Source of the DNA: Hydractinia symbiolongicarpus
Lineage: Eukaryota > Cnidaria > Hydrozoa > Anthoathecata > Hydractiniidae
Direction of reading: 5' to 3'
DNA length: 64,000 nt
Assembly: GCF_029227915.1 (NCBI RefSeq)
Contig: NC_079876.1
Coordinates: 12,898,001-12,962,000 of the forward strand
Shown: piece after piece, positions 21,301-32,655 of the stretch
How the letters are laid out: every line of letters starts with the position of its first letter
Position numbering within the stretch: position 1 is the stretch's first letter
The notes under the pieces: generated by a model
What the model was told of the DNA's origin: nothing
Database searches by the model: none
Seen by the model: the letters and a program-made list of their open reading frames with translations, nothing else
Position numbers and translations under genes: made by a program

Positions 21301-24300
21301 TGTTATTTCGTGTGAATTGACTAACTAAAATCATAGTCATAAGAAAAAGAGTTAGTCTGGTAATTAAGGGCCGTCCTATTGTTCACAAGCAGATATGTTT
21401 CCTAAATCAAGGTGGCCGATTCAAGACTGCACAGAATTATCAATAAAGGCTGCTATTGGGGAGTATTACTTTGTTGAATATGATTTTGATGCAATCTTGG
21501 CTGTTATTGATGAAGATTTATTAGAGAAAAATAGTGATTTAACTAAAGAATTATCCGAAATTGTTGAAGAAATAGTTGACGACCCTTCTGAAAGTAGTTT
21601 TTCCTGTGATATATGCTTCAAAACATGCAAAACAAAACGGGGAATCACAAGACACCGAAAATGCGAAACATCGTCAGCCACAAAACCAGTTAAATGACGA
21701 CAGCCTCACTACTGCTGAAACCAAGCTCCAACCGTTATACTTCAAAAAGTACACCCAATTAAGTGCAAGTAAACTTTCTAAAGAATGTGAGAAGACCAGA
21801 AATGAATTGTGTCAATTATGTTATTACAAACGACGATACAAACTTTTCCTATAGTTTTATCAGAGATGTGATTGGTAGTTTTAAAGGTGATGCTGAAAAG
21901 TCTTACCCGGTCTTCTACAAATCTGTGTTTGAAAATATTGTTTTCAGAAATTCATCAAATCGAAGCTCTATTCTCCTTGGTTTTGAAGTGGTTAATAACG
22001 TACTTGCTCGTCTCACTAATTTAACTGTAAAAGAAAACATTGTAGAATTTTCTTTCCATGTGAATTTTTCACCCAAAAAAAGAAACATAATTTAATATTA
22101 TTGAAGATATTATTTCGGTTTGTCTGTTCAGTATTCATATTACTGTGGAAAGTTTATCATTTCTTAAACAAGATAGTTTAGTAGGCGACGTTTCGGGAGA
22201 TCCTTCTCCCATCAACGGGCAAAGTAAAATGATGTTGCGCATGTATTTATATAATTGCAGAGGATCAAAATTCATAAAAAAATTAACCAATCAGAAATGA
22301 GCTGATAATTACAGTTAATTACAGTAACTAACATTTTCGGACCTAGATGTAGGTAACTACTTTTTCTGTAGGGCTGGTAACCAAATCTCAGGAAGTTGAT
22401 ACGAGATGCTGTTTATGTGTTTGTTACGTTCTACACTGTTGATACTTTCTTTAATCTTCCTGGCAGTTGTTCTGGATTCTCTGTCAATGATTTTCTTCTC
22501 ATCTCAATTAAACTGATGACTTCTGCTCCAGCTGTGGTCCGCAATTTCGTTTTTCTTCACATCTCCGTTTCTCACTGCGCGCATATGTTCTTGTACTCGT
22601 TGCTTAAACTTTCTTTTTGTTTCGCCTATATACACTGCATCACAATCTTTAGACGGGATTTCGTAAACAACATTGCTTTGTCCTTCCAGGTTTATTTTGT
22701 CTTTTGGTTTAGACAAAGTGCTTCTTAGGGTGTCTTTGAGGTAAGAATGCATTTGATCTTGTGTTGCCTTAAAACTCGACGAAGGATCTCGCTGGTACCT
22801 GGTACGAAGGGTAGGAATGTTGATGCGATAAATTCCTCTGATGTTTCCTTGTTGTCTCCGTTGCATCTTCTCTTCATTTTATTTTCTACTGGTATGTAAG
22901 TGGTTATGTATTTAGTACCCTATATCGTCACATTAGGAGATCAAAAAAAAAATCAAGAAGTATGCTTGGAGTTCAAAGTTTGGACATCTTATTAGCTGGA
23001 AAATCGTGTCTTGTGGAAGACGATAAAAATTCCGATTTAGTAAATATCAAGGAGGGTTATGGTCAGTAACCGATGATCATGATTTTTTGTTGTGCAGAAC
23101 TTGAAGTTCGTGCTGCGACAATTGATAGCAATAAAATTGTTTCAGACCTGCTTGAGAACCCTGTTGTGGTTTGTAATTACAACAAAAAAACATCATACTC
23201 AACTGAAAAAGTCACAAAAGAATTAGCAATGCACTTACTTGAGCATTTCATCATGCTTTATGTTCGTGTTCGTGTTTTTTCATTTGTGAAAGATAAATGT
23301 GAGCTCCACAAAATTGCATCAAAACAGAAAAAAGCTCGATCTCTACGCACTGAAATCAAGAAATTTTCAAGCAATCTTTCAGATAGACATTGACACTAAG
23401 AGTCCAGAACAGTGACTATAAACCTGTTGAAACTGCTATTGTTATAGCAACAAATTTTAAAACAATATTATTTTGGCACATGGTATAATAAATAATTATA
23501 GACGTCTACAAAAAGGTCCAGGTAGTGTATATAGGTTTTAAGGTATTTTAAAATATTTTTTATTAATGTTTGTGTTAAGCAGATAAAAGCCTTAAAATGA
23601 TATTACCTGTCATCATTTGAAATACAGTGCTTGTTCTTGCTTATTAAGCCAATTTAATGTTTTTTATAAATGTGTGGCTATAAAAATAACCGTTTTCAGT
23701 TTCTTTTTTCTTCCAAGTGTGTTTAATTGCTCTTACGGCATGGCACTGTTTCAGTATCAATTTCGTGACAGTTACCAGCTATGGGTCGGAACATTTTTGT
23801 GTTTTAATTTTGTTGTCATTATGACCAAAATCACGGGTTATCTTTTCTATGACCAATTGCACGTTGACGACCAAAGTAGTTTTCAAGGGGATCTTGACAA
23901 AATCTTTCTGTCAGTACATATGGAACTCCATTATTAATTAAATACTGGATTAATTCAACAGTAGAATGGACAGTGATTTTAATTCCTTGGTAGGTTTTCC
24001 ATGAGATAAACATATTTGCTCTAACATTATCTGTAAAATTACCAGGCCTATCAGCAATTACCAGGCCATGTTTTGAATTATCCAAGAAATGTTTCGGTCA
24101 ACCATAAGAATCTTTCATCATCAACAGATGTGTACGGTTTAAGAAATGCTTTACGTTTAATTGCTGCTTCTTTGGTATTCTTGACGTTGAGACAGTCAAA
24201 AAATTGGTCGAACATATTACAATATTTGGCAGTTGCTTTAGCTTTTGGTGGTCTATACAATTGAAGAGGGTTAAAGACAGATTCGCTTAACACTTGTGCT

Positions 24301-27300
24301 GCCAGACGTACATTCATGACTAAATATGGTGTGAGTTTGATGTGGTCATTTGTTATTTCAGGAACAAGATGTATTCCACAGTCTAAGTCATCAAGGAATA
24401 ACTTTGAAATATGGTTACAGGTGGTATAACATCCATCATTTCACATATTTCTGGTACATCTTCCTGCAAGAGAATTACTCAGGCAATTCCGGGCTGTTTT
24501 AATTAAGTGTGGTGGATCTGAGATGAAGTAGATGTACCGTTGTTCATCCGCCATAACATTGTGTGGTGTGGTATGTTACGTCAACTTCTGCATTAATGTC
24601 AGCTACACGGGTCATGTTTAGGCACATGGTACATTCATCGGTCCGTCACTTCTGACACCAACAACTTTTATGTCACAGTTATCCTCCAGTATGCCAACCG
24701 CTTTCTAAAAAAGAAGAAACAATTGAATTGATGTGATATTGGTAGTAGCAAAATTTGCAAATGAAAATTTAAAGGATTTACAGTGCTTCTCACGAGAAAA
24801 ACATGATATGCAATTTCATCAATCTTTTCCAACGCAACATAATTTAGATCAATATCACGAAGGTCAACAAAACCGATAAGATCACCATTATGCTTATCCC
24901 ACACAAGACTTTCTTGAATTTTCATTTCATCCATTAATAATATTGCATATTTCTCATGTGGTTGTAATTTGAAGACCATATTACACAATTCCTGGATAAC
25001 GTCTTTGTTAAAGCCCTGTTTTGGACAAATATAGTTCTTATAGTCCCTTAAACGACGTCTACTAGGAAGAACCAAGAAACCACTGTCTTTTTTATCATCA
25101 ACACAAATATCATCATAAAAGGCAGGGGATTTTGCAGCTAAACCCAAGCAGTAACGAATGATCATAGGATGATAGCGAACATCAGTTTTCGATGATGATA
25201 AATATTTCTGCTGGTCTTCCCAAAAACATTTCATGAATGGTGATATCTTGCGACTAGTTGTTGACATAATTTTTATGAAATCTTCACCAAGACGTTTTTT
25301 GACTGGAACTGCACAAGTGGAAATTTCATCTTGCATTTTATTTAACTCTTCATTAATTCTTTATTTTCCAACCGATGACTTTGAAGGGTTTTTATGATTC
25401 GTTCTGGAAAAGTCATGGAAATTGGTGCTTTAAGTTTGGCAGGTGAAATTAAATTGTCCCTTTTCCTTTTCAAACTTAGGCTTTCTTTTGATTCCGACCT
25501 AACACATTTCAATCATTTTTCAGAAGAAGGTGGAATAAGAACTATGCAATTTGGAGATCGATACCATTTGCTTTGATGAAGAGGTGCACTAGTGCTATCC
25601 TTGATGTTAAATACTTTAGGAACACAGTGCTCAAGACAGCTACGAGCAAAGTGGTCAAACCTGGGCATAATTTTAAATCCATAATTAATCTTGTTAAATA
25701 TGTAATTGTATTAAGTTTCAGTGAATGAGAATGTCATGTTTAGCAGGAACGGACGGTAAAAAAACACGAACAGTGAAAACAAGATTATTACCAACATATA
25801 TCTCAAACTTTGGAACTGAGTGGATAGCATCATGACAGGCAAGAAAAGCACAATCACCTGTAGACTAATTTCAACAACTGAGTTTTAGAAATAAAATCTG
25901 TAAATGACTTGTACCGATCAGTAATGACATTTTCCAATGGTTCAATTTTTTTCTGCAAAATAGATTGTGCTGATTGACGAGGCTTAGAAGATGTGGAGGA
26001 TGAAGGAAAACTTTTGATAGGAAGGTTTATTGTAGGGATAGTAGAGTTCTGCTAGAGTGATTACGATTCATTTGATTTTCGCTGAGTTGCTTTTCACAAA
26101 TATATATTTTCTTTCTTTGAGTTCTATCCCTTAGAGCATGATCAACTTCCCTATCTTTTATCACAACAGCAACTAACTTTTCTCTCCACGACTTGTCAAA
26201 TTGATTCTCACCAGCAGGAACTTTAAAAATAGATAGACCTATATATTTAGCTCTTTGTGAAACTGTGCAACCGTATATAGAGCAATTTTTGCCAGTCATG
26301 TTAAAGATAATTCTGTTTAAATGTTTGTTAATCCTATGCTTACAGTAACTAACCAGCGTGCAGTCAAAGCACTGGGTACTAGGTATATTCTGCTAACAAA
26401 AACATAAACAATAGAGCCACGCGATTCACCAGACTCTTTTTCTTATGACTATGCTAAGATATAAAATTTCAGGCCAGCCTTTCCCGCGGGTAACAATAGT
26501 ATCGGTCAATTATTACTTGCGGAGAAGGTAAGCCTAAAATTGTCTATGCAAATTTGAATCCTTACAAATTTACCTCCATAAAAATGCAAGCAAAAAGTTT
26601 TTTTCACTGTATGTAAAATCAAGTTTGTCAAACTTGTCTGAAAGTGTTTTGTTATACAATAGCTAACATACCGGTTAATGCCAACTTGATTCCGGTCATA
26701 CTTTCTTGTACTTCCGGATATGACATACCTACATAACACAAAATAACATTGATATAAACATTTATTCTGCGATGAAATCAGTTCTTCCAGCATTAAAAAC
26801 GTTGCATAGAAAAACTATTCTTAATAATACCTGGAGTGTCGAGCAATAAAATTCTGGGAGATTGAGACATCTAGAATTAACAAAAGTATTAAGTATTACC
26901 ATAAAAGTTAGTTTAATGCACGTTAAGATAGTGGTCTCATAGATTCAAAAAAAAAAAAACAAGTACAAATACCACTAAAAACCTGCAGTACATCAAACAA
27001 ACCATATATCAAACAGGAAAAACAACTTACTTTTATAGATTGCATGACAGATCGTGTTACACCAGGCTTTTTACCAACGGGAGTAGCTTTTCCTCCTGCA
27101 TGTGGAAAAAAGCATATTACATAGTAAAGAGTGGTTAAAATTGTTTCTGCAAACCCTTTTACGCTTTCCAAGATGCAAATTATAAGGTTATCTAACCTCG
27201 CTTTGTTAAGCTTGTAAATAAAAAAGAGAACATTTGTTTTCAACAGTAACATAAACAGTAACATCTGAACACCATTTACTCTGAACAAAATATACTCTAA

Positions 27301-30300
27301 ACAACATTTGCTCTGAACAACATTTGGTCTGAACAACATTTACTCTGAACACCATTTACTCTGAACACCATTTACTCTGAACACCATTTACTCTGAACAC
27401 CATTTACTCTGAACAACATTTACTCTGAACAACATTTACTCTGAACACCATTTACTCTGAACAACATTTACTCTAAACAACATTCGCTATGAACAACATT
27501 CGCTATGAACAACATTCGCTATGAACAACATTCGCTATGAACAACATTCGCTATGAACAACATTCGCTATAAACAACATTTACCCTGAACACTATTTACT
27601 ATGAACAACATTTACTCTGAACAACATTTACTCTGAACAACATTTACTCTGAACAACATTTACTCTGAACAAAATATACTCTGAACACCATTTACTCTGA
27701 ACACCATTTACTCTGAACACCATTTACTCTGAACAAAATATACTCTGAACACCATTTACTCTGAACAACATTTACTCTGAACAACATTTACCCTGAACAC
27801 TATTTACTATGAACAACATTTACTCTGAACAACATTTACTCTGAACAAAATATACTCTAAACAACATTCGCTATGACCAACATTTGCTCTGAACAAAATA
27901 TACTCTGAACACCATTTACTCTGAACAACATTTACTCTGAACAACATTTACTCTGAACAACATTTACTCTGAACAACATTTACTCTGAACAACATTTACT
28001 ATGAACAACATTCGCTATTAACAACATTCGCTATGAACAACATTCGCCATGAACAACACTTGTTATGAACAACATTTGCTATGAACAACATTTTTGCTAT
28101 GAACAAAATTCGCTATGAACAACATTCACTATGAACAACATTAGTTATGAACAACATACGCTCTCAATAACATTCGCTCTAAATGACATTCGCTATGAAC
28201 AACATTTGCCAGGAACAACATTCGCTATGAACAACATTCACTATGAACAACATTTTGGCTATGAACAACATTTGATATAAACCTTTTTTGATATATCAGA
28301 GGGATTAAAGAAAGATTCTAAAGTCATTTTATTTTACTCCTATACGATAATTGTAACCTGTTCTAAACTTTGGACATCAACTTAAGGTAAAAAAAAGACT
28401 TGTTTTTTTATAGCTTGGTTACAAATGATGCTTTTTTTCTCTAAATTATTTTACCCGTTTTAACAATTACAAAGTAAATTAACATTATCAATATCAGTGC
28501 GGTGGCCAGATAATTTACCACATCAGATTAAAAACCGAAATTCAGCGCAATCTTAAACGTATTTCAAGAAGAATAAAAGAAACAAATCCAAGTGACCAGT
28601 AGTTAGACATTATGTAATGTTGTAATTGACCATTTCGGACATAGATAATGACAAGTTGTGAACCAGCACCACACTCTCAGGATAGTAAATAGTGTTGGAA
28701 ATATGTAAATAAGAATTATTTTCACCAAATAGCTTTACAGGTGTATTTGCATTGACATAAAAGCTTCACCAATTAAAGTAAGCTAGCTGGGTAACCCCAC
28801 GGTGAACCACATGTTGAGTGCTAAAGTGAAAGTAAAACATTCCGTACATATAGGTAGTGTGTAAGTATGAGTGTTGTTTTAAATAAAAATCCCTGTCGTT
28901 AACAATCTAGTTAAAACTATCACCCACCATTTTTATTATGTGGAATAAGTTGTTGTGAAAGCCCCAAAAATAACTCGCAGTAAAAGTATCACAGGCTGGT
29001 GCATTACGACCTAAATAATGCCTGTTATTGTATCAATTAGACCTTCATCCAACTTTAACACAATGTTCAAAGTATAACTAAGTATATTAAACATACAAAA
29101 GCATTAATTAACCATCTGAAATGTTTGTTGCAGCCAACCTATAACCAATTTTACTTTTTAGCTGAGCAGCTGGCCAAAATAATTAAGAATTATCAACATA
29201 GCTAGAAAGTATGATTATGTAATTATTGTGACATGCAAAAGGTCAACAAAAGGGGCCTCTAAAGCTTAACACCATAATGATTAATGATTGGTTATTTGTA
29301 ACAATCAGGGCTCATGAGTGGCTTACTACGCGTGAGCAATTCCAAAAGTTGGAAAATATATAGCATTTGTTATTTGTGGTTTTAACATTTCCCGTCTGAT
29401 TCGCATGACATCCTTTTGACTGATAGACAGAATACGGAAATATTAATATGGGGACTATGTAACGAGCACTATTATTGGTAAAATTCATTTTGTGCGAACT
29501 TTTTTTGCCAATTTTACTTTTAATTGTTTTACTTAAACTTATATATACAATAAGCGTTTTATGTGAAATATTTACGCCAAGGATAACACAAAACATTGTG
29601 ATAAGAAATTTTTACCTTTTGACATAAAATGGCGTCTCGCAGAGTTTATAAATGATGACTTTCCAACATTAGGAATTCCACAAACAATTACTTTATACTG
29701 TCGTTCATGCAATCCTTTCACAGGTGTCTCACACTATAAAGACATTGGATATATATCAAATTTTAGTGGCTGAAATAGCAACAATCCCTTCACACGTGTC
29801 TCACATTATAACAACAAGATAGAAAATTTGGGGAAGATGTAATCTATTTTATATAAGAAACAAGAATTTTCACTTTAACCAAAGATTATAATTTTACGTG
29901 TGGTGTCTGCTCTCATTTTGTACTGATATTTTGACCACTTTTTTTATTATTTTAATGTGCGTTATAAATTAAAAAGTATAGTACAAAGCCATTGCTGGGA
30001 CTATTTGCCTTTTCTTAAATTCAGCCTTAAATTGTTTTAATAAAACAAGGTGTATTAAAGCAACTGAGATATATATAACAATTACCTGTTCAGATTTGAC
30101 TCTATTTTGTTCTGTAAAAATCTGCTTTAACACTGGCATAACCTGAAAATAAAATAAATGCAATAACTTTCTAAACAAAGGTAAAACAAGACTACGTCAA
30201 AACAAAAACATTTTTAACTTTCTAAATTATTATTTTAAATTACTATTCTAAATTGGGCACCACCTTTCACATCGATGTCAGGTTTTCAATTTTTATAATA

Positions 30301-32655
30301 TCTAGTCTTAAATAAAGTGCATGAAATAGAAACAAAGACCTAGCTAACAACAGAGCATCAGCTTAACTTATTCACTACTGCAGCAACTGTGAGCGAGAGC
30401 AACATTGTACCTGTTTAATAGCATGATTAAATCGAGCGTTGCAGTTACTAAACAATACTGCATCAGCATCATCATCCTTCAATATTTTATTTGAAATTTC
30501 CTAAACAAATTTAAAAAATAAAACAAGTATATTTGTAATTAAGAAGGTACCAGGACACTATAAGCCGCAAATTTTAATTATTGATGTGTACATATATAAA
30601 AAAATTAAAATCTACAGGCTGTGAATATAAATTGCCAGTATAATGTGTGTTAATGTTGTTCCTTATTTTTAAGGTAAAGAAATGATGGCGGAATAGCCTC
30701 ATACAGACACAGTTAGCATATTATTATAAAACTAGTCGTTAGCTCGTGGAAAAATCCACGGGTTCGCCCGTCGCAGCTAGGCTACCATTTTGCGTGACAG
30801 ACAGATGGACGAACAGACGTATACAGGCATTATAACAGAGATTTTTAAATCAAATTTGTTTCTGTGTCTGTATTTTTGATGAGCTCTGTAAGTTTATTTA
30901 GTAGGCCTTTTGAATGTGAAAAAACAACTGATACCTTTTCCACTTGACATAATATGCAAAGATGTAAATGACTTTGGTACAGTGAGGCGCACAAACCAAT
31001 TAATTTAGCTTATGAACTAGTTTTGATAATCCAGTTTTGTTTCAATGTTTTTCACACATCAGTGCAGTTTTTTAATCAAAAACATATCACAGTGATTTCA
31101 ACAGCTACTTTCCCTTGCACCCTTTCATATTGGATTTATTAATATTTAAAAATATGCGTACACAAACCTTTGTCTTCTTTTCATCAGCAATATCTATTTT
31201 GTTCATTAGTATTATTCTGGGTTTATTTGCATACAAATCCTCAAATTGTGGATTGGTGCTGGAAAATGGAACCTAAAGAAAACACCAACCTAATTGCAGT
31301 TGTCCCTGGAGTTATTCTATTCACTATATAGTCAGAAAATCTTGAACCCTGTCCCTTGCTCTACAGCCTTTTGGAACTGATTGCAGGTCACAAGCGCAAA
31401 ATTGTAGATGACACTTTTGTTTGGAAGGTATAAAGGCAGGTTTACACCTGTTCCATTTTTCCCAATCAAACAGTTTATCTTTGCCAGAGCGAAAAAACTT
31501 CTATTCAGGTGTTTTATTTTGCCAATTGGGTAAAAATCCCTGAAAAGCATTGCTAAAAGGTGGAATCACTCTTGTCGGACCGAATTTATTTCCCTTAACA
31601 TTCCCCAACTTCACAAATGTTTACTCTAAAGAACGATTTTAATACTCTTTTAAACATCTTTTTATATTATTTGTTCATTTATGTGACATTATCACTTACT
31701 ATTATTATTACAAACAATATCACAAACATTATCACAAAAATTACCACAAACAATATTTGTTTGCTTCGCTGGTACAAATTAAACACAGGATATAACAACA
31801 ACTTATAGTTTCAGGATGAATACCTTTGCATGTTTTAAGACAGAGAGAAAGGTAAAAAATGACGTTAACGCGATGTCTTTTCCAAGGAAGAATCGTGCTG
31901 ATCCTTTTGACAAGAGAATACAAAACACTAAAACTAAAAATATAAACTTACTCTAGCATCTCGTATTTCAATAACACAATCACAATTATTAACAATGCCC
32001 CTCATTGCTCGCATGCCTAAATAAGAAATAAAGAAAGAAAATAATAGCTTGCAATTTGCAAACCAACATGTACATCCGAAATTGTTGAATGATCAAGAAA
32101 CACTTACAGTCAGCCATTAAAGTTTATTTCACGCTCCTTTTTTTTAGCTGTCATTGCATCATATTTAAAAATAACACGAAAGATATCCTTTTATTGTATT
32201 ACAAATTAAACTTAAAGTTATAAACGTCTGCTAAATTAGTGTAATATTCAACAAACACTGACCAGTTTGATGTTGCAATACAAAACTAAAAATCAAAAGT
32301 ACAGCTTTTTGCTTACTTGCATTCTACATTACAAAATCATTTATTATCTGACTACATCCCGTCTAAAATATAACAACACATTTGCTTGGGAACTTACTTT
32401 TGTATTTCAGGATAGTTCAAAATTGAATGGAATTCAGTTTTGTCACACTATTTAAATAATGGCTTTCCAAACCAGTTAGTATGAGTCCATAAAAAACCCT
32501 GTTATAATAAGGCACAAACGAATTAATTTTTTTGTATCAGTTAGGTAATATTTAATAATAGCATTATTACCTTTCGCCATATGGAATGGAAGAACTCTGT
32601 GGAAAATATCTGGTAAGAAATAGATTGGAAACTTGAATGAAGGTCTGCTTGCCAT
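18289..32655 (-). CDS. MTG1: Mitochondrial ribosome-associated GTPase 1 (RbgA/YlqF family)
   Basis: Twelve exons on the minus strand join in phase to 310 aa (human MTG1: 334): 32655-32571, 32016-31952, 31272-31168, 30500-30411, 30142-30086, 29733-29616, 27095-27031, 26870-26831, 26728-26672, 21219-21138, 18847-18759, 18368-18289. The GTPase motifs are in circularly permuted order, as known for the YlqF/RbgA family: G4 MNKID (exon 3), G1 GIPNVGKSS (exon 6), G2 region PGVTRSVM (exon 7), G3 LLLDTPG (exons 8-9). Other conserved stretches are FHMAKG (exon 1), CVIEIRDAR (exon 2), GIKLALTG (exon 9), DHVIGEEVIADYLLYALNK (exon 10) and FRNGRFGRITLD (last exon). MTG1 acts in mitochondria on assembly of the large ribosomal subunit. 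The introns are loaded with repeats and a P-like transposon, yet I see no broken exon, so the gene looks functional. Confidence 0.93.
18838..20385 (-). repeat. 91-bp tandem array, about 17 copies, in MTG1 intron 10
   Basis: Units of 91 bp repeat from 18838 to 20385 (about 17.0 copies) and are nearly identical. Variants are TTAGATATC versus TTACATATC, GGGAGG versus GGGGGG, and AATCTTT versus AATGTTT. On the gene strand each unit contains CTTTATTTTTTATAG followed by ATATCTAAAGAT. This is exactly the polypyrimidine tract, AG and first bases of MTG1 exon 11. The last unit carries the true acceptor at 18848. The unit must have been amplified from the intron-exon junction. Confidence 0.9.
20540..21069. 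mobile_element. MITE, copy 2 (one internal unit)
   Basis: It shares both ends and the flanking blocks with 14992-15927 (for example CGCGCCCGAAGGCGTAGGAA and AACACAACGAATTAGCAGG), but has one internal unit instead of four. It lies in MTG1 intron 10 between the 91-bp array and exon 10. Confidence 0.65.
21395..23393 (+). pseudogene. Transposon-borne C2H2 zinc-finger protein, broken
   Basis: The first open part (21395-21697, about 100 aa) is acidic (EELSEIVEEIVDDP type) and ends with one C2H2 finger, FSCDICFKTCKTKRGITRHR. The frame then shifts twice (near 21660 and 21830) into segments with KYTQLSASKLSKEC, FIRDVIGSFKGDAEKSYP and SILLGFEVVNNVLARLT. The Penelope fragment interrupts it (about 22100-22925). 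The C-terminal block follows at 23073-23393 (LAMHLLEHFIMLYVRVRVFS, KARSLRTEIKKFSSN). I recall this protein type as a repeated, multi-copy gene of cnidarians. It runs opposite to the transposase inside the same terminal repeats. Function unknown. Confidence 0.65.
22100..22925 (-). mobile_element. Penelope-like retroelement 3' fragment with GIY-YIG domain
   Basis: The minus-strand ORF 22866-22504 encodes NVVYEIPSKDCDAVYIGET, then KRKFKQRVQEHMRAV and a final H-rich end: the GIY-YIG endonuclease that closes Penelope-like ORFs. The upstream reverse transcriptase is absent, so it is 5'-truncated. Downstream on the same strand (22220-22181) lies GTTGATGGGAGAAGGATCTC then CCGAAACGTCGCC. This resembles a decayed hammerhead ribozyme core as found in Penelope-like terminal repeats (inference). 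It is inserted in the C2H2 ORF of the P-like transposon. Confidence 0.75.
23831..26299 (-). pseudogene. P-element-like transposase, decayed
   Basis: The THAP region is at 26299-26027 (start MTGKNCSIYGC). The final zinc ligand pair of the C2CH module reads CEKQ where the family has CxxH, so one ligand is lost. The central Tnp_P region is at 25336-24668 (YAILLMDEMKIQESLVWDKH, DLIGFVDL). The C-terminal part is at about 24430-23831 (ITNDHIKLTPYLVMNVRLAA, then GVPYVLTERFCQDPLENYFG and RQRAIGHRKDNP). A frameshift near 24083, plus gaps between the blocks, break it. The domain order and the QDPLENYFG motif are typical of THAP9/P-element transposases. It is not expected to be active. Confidence 0.85.
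27270..28275. repeat. 16-bp minisatellite, about 60 copies, in MTG1 intron 6
   Basis: Units such as ACTCTGAACACCATTT, ACTCTGAACAACATTT and GCTATGAACAACATTC repeat with a 16-bp step over about 1 kb. The subtypes are clustered: CTCTGAACACC at the left, CGCTATGAACAAC around 27480-27570 and again from 28005. This shows local spreading of variants. It is noncoding. Confidence 0.9.
30732..30841 (-). mobile_element. Short non-autonomous Helitron (copy H2) in MTG1 intron 3
   Basis: On the minus strand it starts TCTCTGTTATAATGCC after A and ends with CGTGGATTTTTCCACG hairpin arms, a short spacer and CTAG before T. The termini (5' TCTCT, 3' hairpin then CTRR) and insertion between A and T fit Helitrons. 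The element is only 110 bp long, with CAGACAGA-type words inside. Confidence 0.7.

Larger units (their letters stand above)
21332..26453 (-). mobile_element. P-element-like DNA transposon (THAP/Tnp_P), 5.1 kb, in MTG1 intron 9
   Basis: Terminal inverted repeats CATAGTCATAAGAAAAAGAG are perfect over 20 bases, followed by (TTA)GTCTGGT (21332-21361 and 26427-26453). The flanks are CTAAAAT and CTAAGAT, perhaps an imperfect remnant of the usual 8-bp target duplication. The minus strand encodes a decayed THAP/P-type transposase. The plus strand carries a separate C2H2 ORF, and a Penelope-like fragment is inserted inside. The whole element lies inside MTG1 intron 9 (21220-26671). Confidence 0.85.

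Noticed and set aside
27270-28275. CRISPR-like array (regular short repeats)
   Set aside because: There are no spacers; it is a head-to-tail 16-bp minisatellite in an intron of a eukaryotic gene.
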